DNA of 6,363 nt. Origin: Actinomycetota bacterium. GTDB lineage: Bacteria; Actinomycetota; Actinomycetes; Nanopelagicales; Nanopelagicaceae. Under the pieces are notes generated by a model. The model did not search any database. It saw only the letters and a program-made list of their open reading frames with translations, and had not been told where the DNA came from. This document shows, in pieces, positions 1 through 4,993 of the stretch. The stretch covers positions 1 to 6,363 of the forward strand of contig JAPLBI010000155.1 in assembly GCA_026392815.1 (NCBI GenBank), given 5' to 3'. The position numbers and the translations under genes are program-made. Each line of letters starts with the position of its first letter. Position 1 is the first letter of the stretch.

Positions 1-596
1 CCGTGTGCTTTGCCGTCACTTGCTGCTCGTTCGCGAATAGCCACAATCCAGGAAAGTGCTTCGGCAAAGTTACTAGCGGCATGAGGAACAACTAGAACAT
101 CTTGAATATCCAGGCTGCGATTGGCGTGGGCTCCCCCAGATAAAATATTTACCATCGGCATCGGCAGTAAGAGCGTACCTTCTGGCTGAAAATACCTTGC
201 TAATGATTTGCCAGATGCATGTGCTGCCGCTTTTGCAACAGCGAGTGAAGTTGCCAGTGTTGCATTGGCGCCTATTACTTGGTGGCCTGGCGTTGGATCA
301 ACTTCAACAAGCAACCCATCTATCGCAGCGAGATTCAGGCTATGCCCCAATAATTTAGGGGCGATCTTGGAATTAATATTTTCAACGGCTGTGTAAACAG
401 ATTTTCCGGCGTAGTAACTCTCTGCCTTTGCGGTTCCGGCATCTCTTAGCTCGTGCGCTTCATGCGCACCCGTTGAAGCCCCTGATGGCACTCGTGCGGT
501 GTGTAGTGAGCCATCGCTTAGGGTAATTGTTACTGCAACAGTTGGACGGCCTCGAGAATCGAGTACTTGATAGCCAAGTAACTTCTTAATGTTCAT
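1..596 (-). CDS. Enolase-family protein, diverged paralogue (N-terminal 198 codons; 3' end off the left edge)
   Basis: Translation from the ATG at 596-594 gives an enolase N-terminal domain. Seen: VLDSRGRPTVAV (residues 11-22; canonical enolase has GNPTVEV), the mobile active-site loop VPSGASTGAHEA (36-47), GANATLATSLAVAKAAA (109-125), then the barrel start LPMPMVNILSGGAHAN (144-159) and LDIQDVLVVP (162-171). Ser41 and His157 match the canonical loop serine and active-site histidine. Canonical enolases read NGG-AHA and DIQE; here they are SGG-AHA and DIQD, so Asp166 replaces the catalytic-site Glu (Glu168 in yeast). The remaining barrel, with the metal ligands and catalytic lysine, lies outside the window. 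The start overlaps the kinase stop (TAATG), indicating translational coupling. Known: enolase interconverts 2-phosphoglycerate and phosphoenolpyruvate in the cytoplasm. Inferred: this operon-borne, diverged copy acts on another phosphorylated acid or sugar acid. It could still be the housekeeping enolase, but its divergence and context argue against that. Confidence 0.88.
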   Translation of the reverse strand, partial: MNIKKLLGYQVLDSRGRPTVAVTITLSDGSLHTARVPSGASTGAHEAHELRDAGTAKAESYYAGKSVYTAVENINSKIAPKLLGHSLNLAAIDGLLVEVDPTPGHQVIGANATLATSLAVAKAAAHASGKSLARYFQPEGTLLLPMPMVNILSGGAHANRSLDIQDVLVVPHAASNFAEALSWIVAIRERAASDGKAH

Positions 597-1567
597 TACT
601 TGGCGCTTTCAAATAGCTGCTCAAAATCCATAGTTGAATCTAACAGTGCAGACTTGGTAATTGCCACCAACTTCAGTTGCGCAGGCTCATCTAAGTAATT
701 TACTGGTGACACCCCTTCAACCCGAGCCAAGGCGATGAGCGCAACATGTAGCGGCAGACTCTGAGCGAGGCTTACCCGACTTTCTTGGCGATAACAGCCT
801 AGGAAATTTAAAGCGGTGCTAGTTAGCGCTGCTTTTTCAGCCGCACTTTGAGTTCTAATCTTTTTGCATAATAGATGCGCACTGATAAAAGCTAAATCAA
901 AGACAGGATTTCCAGTATGTGCCACTTCGAAATCTAAGACTATGGGGTTGTGATCAGGCGTTGCCAAGATGTTCTTCGGCGAAAAATCTCCATGCACGAG
1001 GGCAATTTTCTCTGTAGTTATCTCTTCAATCAGTGAGTTGATAACTACCCGCAAATTAGAGTTTTTTTCTGCGACTGCGCGATAGAAAGGGCTTACTCGC
1101 AACTGTTCAAAGAGTTCGCCTTCCATAAACTTCGCCTTGATCGCTGCATCAACGGCGGTTGTGTTATGCCATTGCGCCAATATTTTGCCGAGTTTTTCAC
1201 CCATTTCCGGGTGGATTCGTCCTTCCAACATATCTTGCTTCCAGTTGGTGCAGGTGTTTGGAAGACGTGACATCGTTAAGGTGAAATTAGCTTCATCGCA
1301 ATCAATCAACTCTGGAACGCTATCTGGAGTAATTGATTGATAGACGCGCATCGCCTCTGCCTCAACAATTGCGCGGCGTTGATCTGCCACCCACTTTGCT
1401 TTTGTCTTTAACTCGGGCAGAGCCTGCTTAACAACTAACTCGCGCTGCGCACTTTTGACCGCTAAGACAACACAGGAAACGCCACCTGTGAGAACTTCCA
1501 CGGTGGCGTTACCTGACAACAATCCGCGTTTAGTTAGGTAAGGGATTACCGAACCTTCATCGAGCAC
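596..1567 (-). CDS. APH/choline-kinase-fold small-molecule phosphotransferase, substrate unknown
   Basis: This 323-residue protein has the protein-kinase-like APH fold. Seen: a glycine-rich nucleotide loop GGVSCVV (28-34), the ATP-anchoring lysine in VVKQ (Lys47) with a Glu-rich helix near 69-71, the catalytic Brenner motif HGDFSPKN (192-199; Asp194 catalytic base, Asn199 metal ligand), and the second metal site DFE (Asp212) followed by HTGNPVFDLAF. Length is normal for the family. Members phosphorylate hydroxyls of aminoglycosides, choline, homoserine, methylthioribose or sugars; sequence alone does not separate these. Its place behind a sugar permease and before an enolase-like gene suggests that it phosphorylates the imported solute or a product of it in the cytoplasm. 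Start: the GTG at 1567 is the first start after an in-frame TAA four codons upstream. It lies 27 nt after the permease stop and lacks a convincing Shine-Dalgarno, so reinitiation is plausible. Resistance function is unlikely in this context. Confidence 0.85.
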   Translation of the reverse strand: MLDEGSVIPYLTKRGLLSGNATVEVLTGGVSCVVLAVKSAQRELVVKQALPELKTKAKWVADQRRAIVEAEAMRVYQSITPDSVPELIDCDEANFTLTMSRLPNTCTNWKQDMLEGRIHPEMGEKLGKILAQWHNTTAVDAAIKAKFMEGELFEQLRVSPFYRAVAEKNSNLRVVINSLIEEITTEKIALVHGDFSPKNILATPDHNPIVLDFEVAHTGNPVFDLAFISAHLLCKKIRTQSAAEKAALTSTALNFLGCYRQESRVSLAQSLPLHVALIALARVEGVSPVNYLDEPAQLKLVAITKSALLDSTMDFEQLFESAK

Positions 1568-1594
1568 GAGGTCTTGTTACTTAATCTCTTGAAA

Positions 1595-2488
1595 CTAACC
1601 CTTTAGCGAGCCGGACAAGAGGCCACGCAAGAAGTAACGACCTAAGAATAGGTAGACAAGCAAGGTTGGGATCGAAACGATCAACGATGCGGTCATGTTA
1701 TTTCCGTAGTAAACCTGGTTGCCAGAACCGGTGATGAAGTTAAGCGCTGTTGTTGCAACAGATAACTTCGGAGAACCACCAGTTAAGAAGATCGCAAAGA
1801 GGAAGTCGTTCCAGGCAGATGTGAACTGCCAGATAAGTACGACTACGAAGCCGGGAATTGAGAGTGGCAAGAAGATGGTGCGGAAGATGCGTACCATTCC
1901 GGCGCCATCAACACGTGCGGCCTCAATTAGCTCGTTAGGGATCGCCGCGTAGTAGTTACGGAAGATCAAGGTACAGATCGGAATACCGTAGATAACGTGG
2001 GCAAATACCAAGACATAGATCGTGTTACCGATTCCAGCCCATTGGTTGAACTTAGTTAGCGGGATCATGATCGCTTGGTAAGGGATAAACATTCCGAATA
2101 GGAATGTTGTGAAGACAAATGTAGATCCGCGGAAGCGCCACTTAGCGAAGACGAATCCATTGATCGCACCGATTATCGCCGAAATAATTGAAGATTGAAC
2201 AACGAAGAAAAGCGTGCGGAACATTGGCTCTCGCAAGATCTCCCATGTTGGACCCCAGGCGCTGAAATCGAGTGAAGTCGGTGGAATAAATGCCGCTGAC
2301 TGAGTTACACCAGTAATGCCCTTTACGGAGTTAATCACCATGATGTAGATAGGCAGAGCGGCGATAACAAAGAGAATGGTTAGAGCGAAATAGCGAAATA
2401 CCAACCAGAATTGCCCGGCGCCATCGAGCTTCTTCTTAGTGCGTATATCTAACTTGCGCTCAACGCGGGATGCGATATCTGAACTCAT
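1595..2488 (-). CDS. Carbohydrate ABC transporter permease, MalG-type (CUT1 family)
   Basis: This 297-residue inner-membrane subunit has about six hydrophobic segments (roughly 29-53, 92-115, 123-145, 154-176, 211-233, 265-286). The cytoplasmic coupling motif EAARVDGAG (189-197) with downstream LPLS (207-210) is the EAA loop that docks on the ATPase. The C-terminus RYFLRGLLSGSLKG (284-297) is typical of the MalG-like half of CUT1 importers. The N-terminus carries a ~28-residue basic cytoplasmic tail. It should pair with the upstream permease to form the translocation channel. Start: ATG at 2488-2486 overlaps the upstream TGA by 4 nt (ATGA), and a strong Shine-Dalgarno GAGGAGG sits about 8 nt ahead, inside the upstream gene. 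No ATPase gene follows. Family-level assignment is secure; the transported sugar is not shown by the sequence. Confidence 0.95.
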   Translation of the reverse strand: MSSDIASRVERKLDIRTKKKLDGAGQFWLVFRYFALTILFVIAALPIYIMVINSVKGITGVTQSAAFIPPTSLDFSAWGPTWEILREPMFRTLFFVVQSSIISAIIGAINGFVFAKWRFRGSTFVFTTFLFGMFIPYQAIMIPLTKFNQWAGIGNTIYVLVFAHVIYGIPICTLIFRNYYAAIPNELIEAARVDGAGMVRIFRTIFLPLSIPGFVVVLIWQFTSAWNDFLFAIFLTGGSPKLSVATTALNFITGSGNQVYYGNNMTASLIVSIPTLLVYLFLGRYFLRGLLSGSLKG

Positions 2489-3390
2489 TTGTTCGCCTCC
2501 TCTGTCTTATTTACATAGATTAGATATGGAATAACTGCTACGGCGATCATCAAGAGAATGACGATCGCAATTGCGGCGCCCTTGGCATAATTCTGGAAGT
2601 CGAAGATCACTTGCCACATATAGATCGCAAGCACCTTGGTGACATAACTCTTAGTTGCGATACCGAAGATCAAATCGAAGACCTTCATTGAGATATGGCC
2701 CAGAATAATCAGGACAGTTAAAAATGTTGGAGATAGCTGTGGGAACAAGATGTGGCGAGAGATCTTAAATTCACTGGCGCCGTCTACGCGCGCTGCTTCA
2801 CGTAAGTCATCTGGAATACCGCGGAAGCCTGCCAAGAAGAGCGCCATGACATAGCCAGACATCTGCCAGATAGCAGGCAGAGACATCGCAAACATTGAGC
2901 CAGCCTCTGAGGTGTACCAATCGCTCTGCAGCGCCCCAAGCCCAACTTTCTGTAATAGATAGTTAAGACCTGTGGCATCGGCATCGCGAGCTGAGTCCAT
3001 CAACCAGCGCCAAGATGTTCCCATAGCGATAAATGAGATCGCCATTGGATAGAGATAAGTAGAGCGGAAGAAACCTTCGCCCTTGATGCCCTTTTCAAGC
3101 AGTAGCGACATAATCAAGCCGGAGAGTAAACATCCGATCATAAATACTGCGGTGAATTTTAAAAGGTTAGAGAGCGCGTGAGTAAATTCAGGATCTTGCC
3201 AAAGTTCGACGTAGTTAATAAAACCAACGTATTTAACATCTTCGGTATAAGAGTTGGTGCGATTTTGGAGTGACTCACGAAGCGTGAAACCAATCATTCC
3301 ATATACGAAAACCGCCATCGCGATAATTGATGGGAGTACGAAAAAGAATCCGCCCCAAGGGCTATGGACTCGATTTTTCTTTACTTTCAC
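2485..3390 (-). CDS. Carbohydrate ABC transporter permease, MalF/UgpA-type (CUT1 family)
   Basis: This 301-residue integral membrane subunit has hydrophobic segments near 14-36, 74-98, 112-130, 166-188, 221-244 and 269-293. The EAA coupling loop EAARVDGASEFKISRHILFP occupies 198-217, with the conserved Gly204 and Pro217. The short form without MalF's large periplasmic loop is usual for UgpA/LacF-like permeases. It forms the heterodimeric channel with the MalG-type protein encoded next (ATGA overlap). Start: GTG at 3390-3388 is immediately preceded by an in-frame TAA, so no longer start exists. A GAGAGG Shine-Dalgarno lies about 10 nt upstream, a slightly long spacing; the next Met is residue 25, inside the first membrane segment. 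The gene is separated from the binding-protein gene by a strong hairpin, which should lower its expression relative to that gene. Confidence 0.95.
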   Translation of the reverse strand: MKVKKNRVHSPWGGFFFVLPSIIAMAVFVYGMIGFTLRESLQNRTNSYTEDVKYVGFINYVELWQDPEFTHALSNLLKFTAVFMIGCLLSGLIMSLLLEKGIKGEGFFRSTYLYPMAISFIAMGTSWRWLMDSARDADATGLNYLLQKVGLGALQSDWYTSEAGSMFAMSLPAIWQMSGYVMALFLAGFRGIPDDLREAARVDGASEFKISRHILFPQLSPTFLTVLIILGHISMKVFDLIFGIATKSYVTKVLAIYMWQVIFDFQNYAKGAAIAIVILLMIAVAVIPYLIYVNKTEEANK

Positions 3391-3404
3391 TTAGGTGTCG
3401 CCTC

Positions 3405-3418
3405 TCAAAATATTTTGA
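3405..3418. repeat. 14-bp perfect AT palindrome upstream of the first permease gene
   Basis: The sequence TCAAAATATTTTGA is self-complementary without a spacer. It lies 15-28 nt before the permease GTG, and its end abuts the GAGAGG ribosome-binding site. It could be a regulator half-site pair, or an RNA fold touching the ribosome-binding site, or simple chance in an AT-rich leader. The sequence does not decide which. Confidence 0.5.
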
Positions 3419-3442
3419 CTATTTAGAAACTTAAGAATCTCT

Positions 3443-3502
3443 AGAAATATTAAAAGTGTCGAAGTTCTGGCGGAAACTTTCGAATCCGCCAGAACTTCGA
3501 CA
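3443..3502 (-). terminator. Intergenic stem-loop with U-rich tail: partial terminator or mRNA 3'-end stabiliser
   Basis: Positions 3457-3474 and 3485-3502 form a perfect 18-bp inverted repeat with a 10-nt loop. In the minus-strand transcript the hairpin is followed directly by ACUUUUAAUAUUU (3455-3443). It lies 35 nt beyond the binding-protein stop codon and about 67 nt before the permease start. Known: in CUT1 operons such as malE-malF, an intergenic hairpin raises the amount of binding protein over membrane subunits by premature termination or by blocking 3' exonucleases. The same role is inferred here. The stem is longer than most intrinsic terminators, so RNase III processing or a dispersed palindromic element is also possible. 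Confidence 0.8.
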
Positions 3503-3537
3503 ACTTCTTTAAAGCACTTGCCTAATCAACTAATAAA

Positions 3538-4803
3538 TTAGCTGTTCTGGTGTGCCTTTAGAGCTGCATCGAGTGCCTTTGCAAAGCCCTTCTTGTCCTT
3601 AGCTCCGCCTGAATAGAAGCGTCCAACTGCTGAGTTGTACGCTGCCATTCCTGCATTGCCCCAGTTAACGCCGTGGACAGTTGAACCGACTAGGCGATCC
3701 TTCTTCCATGACTTCATTGCTGCCTGGAGGTAGCTGTCGTATAGAGCAGGCTTTGAATCTGTACGAACTGCGATTGAACCCTTCTTAGGGTTGAAGGCAT
3801 CCTGTCCAGCCAAAGATCCGCAGACCTTCAACCAGGCGATACCTGCATCGCGGTTTACAGCGCCCTTAGGCAATGTAAATGAATCTGATAGCCACTGGTA
3901 GATACCGTTAGTACCTGGACCTGGAGCCCATGTGTAGTCAGTACCTAGCTTTAGGCCTTCTGACTGCCACTGTGATGAAGCCCAGTCACCCATGATGAAG
4001 AAGCCGGCTTTACCTGTTGTTACAAGCTTGCCTGCATCTGGCCAGTCAAGTGACTTGCTTGAGTTACCGAATGCAAGAATCTTTGCAAGGTAATCAATTG
4101 CCTTAGCAACTTCTGGACCGCTCCACTTTGTCTTACCTGTCCATAGACCGTTGAACTTATCTGGTCCCATTGAAGCAAGTAGTACGTAGTCGAATAGGTG
4201 AGCAATCGCCCAGTCGCCGTTACCAGCAAGTGCGATTCCGTCGATTCCGACCTTCTTGAACTTGGCCATGTCAACGAGCATTGCATCTAGTGATGCAGGA
4301 GCCTTAGTGATTCCAGCCTTCTTTGCAGCTGCTGGATTCCACCATAGAACGTTTGAACGGTGAATGTTTACAGGAACTGAGTAGATCTTTCCGTTTGTTG
4401 TAAGGGTCTTTACGAGATCCTTAGGGAAAATCTTGTCCCATCCTTCTGACTTGTAAAGGAATGAAAGGTCTTCAACCTGTCCAGCTTTTACATATGATGA
4501 AAGTTCTTCACCAGCATGTGCCTGGAATGTGTCAGGTGGATTACCAGCTTGCATACGTGATACAAGAACACCCTTTGCGTTAACGCCAGCTGCACCTGCA
4601 ACTGTTGCGTTGATAAATGGTGTCTTTGGGTTTAGACGGTTGAATTCAGTTGTCATTCCTTCTAGACCTGCAGCTTCTCCGCCTGATGCCCACCAGGTAA
4701 AGATTTCAAGTTGCTTATCAGTTGCAGCAGATGATGCTGGAGCTGTTGTTACAACAAGTGCAAGTGCAGCGAAGACAGCTGCTACTTTTGACTTCTTTAG
4801 CAT
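3538..4803 (-). CDS. Secreted sugar-binding protein of an ABC importer (glucose/galactose-binding type)
   Basis: This is a 421-residue extracellular solute-binding protein. Seen: a Sec signal peptide with KK at 3-4, a hydrophobic core (8-20) and a probable cleavage after ASSA (26); there is no lipobox cysteine. The mature start LEIFTWWASGGEAAGLE (32-48), then INATVAGAAGVNA (64-76), GNPPDTFQAHAGEEL (87-101) and VPVNIHRSNVLWWNP (143-157), closely recalls the Thermus thermophilus glucose/galactose-binding protein; this match is from memory, not from a search. A later GFFIMGDW (268-275) is typical of the family. Role: captures a monosaccharide or small sugar outside the membrane and delivers it to the two permeases encoded downstream. 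Start: ATG at 4803 has GAAAGG six nt upstream. It heads the operon behind its own promoter-like region and, by analogy, should be the most highly expressed gene. The exact sugar is not determined; glucose, galactose, mannose or arabinose are possible. Confidence 0.93.
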   Translation of the reverse strand: MLKKSKVAAVFAALALVVTTAPASSAATDKQLEIFTWWASGGEAAGLEGMTTEFNRLNPKTPFINATVAGAAGVNAKGVLVSRMQAGNPPDTFQAHAGEELSSYVKAGQVEDLSFLYKSEGWDKIFPKDLVKTLTTNGKIYSVPVNIHRSNVLWWNPAAAKKAGITKAPASLDAMLVDMAKFKKVGIDGIALAGNGDWAIAHLFDYVLLASMGPDKFNGLWTGKTKWSGPEVAKAIDYLAKILAFGNSSKSLDWPDAGKLVTTGKAGFFIMGDWASSQWQSEGLKLGTDYTWAPGPGTNGIYQWLSDSFTLPKGAVNRDAGIAWLKVCGSLAGQDAFNPKKGSIAVRTDSKPALYDSYLQAAMKSWKKDRLVGSTVHGVNWGNAGMAAYNSAVGRFYSGGAKDKKGFAKALDAALKAHQNS

Positions 4804-4809
4804 GTAACG

Positions 4810-4815
4810 CCTTTC
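4810..4815 (-). promoter_or_regulatory. Shine-Dalgarno of the binding-protein gene
   Basis: GAAAGG reads on the minus strand six nt before the ATG at 4803. The spacing is near optimal and supports this start over any internal Met. Confidence 0.7.
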
Positions 4816-4854
4816 TCGATGTAGAGGGATTTCCTACTACGGGATATGTATCAG

Positions 4855-4875
4855 CCTGGATATTTGGGGACCAGG
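4855..4875 (-). repeat. Small inverted repeat in the leader of the binding-protein gene
   Basis: CCTGG (4855-4859) and CCAGG (4871-4875) can pair across an 11-nt spacer, roughly 50-70 nt before the ATG. It could be a leader hairpin or a regulator site; five base pairs can also arise by chance. Confidence 0.3.
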
Positions 4876-4890
4876 AATCTACATATAGGT

Positions 4891-4919
4891 ATCTTTGTTC
4901 GGGGCTAGGGGTGAGTCAA
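4891..4919 (-). promoter_or_regulatory. Possible sigma-70-type promoter for the transporter operon
   Basis: A TTGACT -35-like hexamer lies at 4919-4914. Seventeen nt downstream is AAAGAT (4896-4891), only a weak match to TATAAT. A better -10-like TAGATT sits further downstream (4883-4878) but has no good -35 partner. A transcript starting near here would have a leader of about 80 nt. The position, between the araA end and the binding-protein gene, supports a promoter; the exact -10 is uncertain. Confidence 0.45.
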
Positions 4920-4939
4920 CCTATTGCGGCCTTTCGGCG

Positions 4940-4955
4940 GTAACGTTTAGGTTAC
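4940..4955. promoter_or_regulatory. Possible operator: 16-bp inverted repeat GTAAC-N6-GTTAC
   Basis: Minus strand reads GTAACCTAAACGTTAC, with 5-bp arms around a 6-nt centre. It lies about 20 bp upstream of the TTGACT element. Half-sites of this kind resemble those bound by LacI- or GntR-type sugar regulators, but no regulator gene is present here, so the protein is unknown. Confidence 0.4.
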
Positions 4956-4967
4956 AAAGGGCGGGCC

Positions 4968-4989
4968 AGAAACCTCGCCCAGCGAGGGG
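4968..4989 (-). terminator. Possible intrinsic terminator behind araA
   Basis: The minus-strand transcript contains CCUCGC-UGG-GCGAGG (4987-4973) followed by UUUCU, beginning seven nt after the araA stop. The stem is six GC-rich base pairs and the U-run is short. An overlapping alternative hairpin, GGGCG (4980-4976) with CGCCC (4963-4959), is followed by UUUG. Termination here would separate araA from the transporter operon; some read-through is likely. Confidence 0.55.
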
Positions 4990-4993
4990 TTCT

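Noticed and set aside
208..396. Plus-strand 62-codon open frame within the enolase-like gene
   Set aside because: It lies wholly antisense to a clearly homologous protein and has no recognisable ribosome-binding site or family features.
596..1567. Aminoglycoside-resistance gene
   Set aside because: Only the general APH-fold motifs are present. The operon context and lack of mobile-element signatures point to metabolism.
1600..3390. High density of GATC in the permease genes compared with the binding-protein gene
   Set aside because: Explained by frequent ATC isoleucine codons in membrane proteins after codons ending in G, or by GAT-C junctions; no methylation-type spacing was seen.
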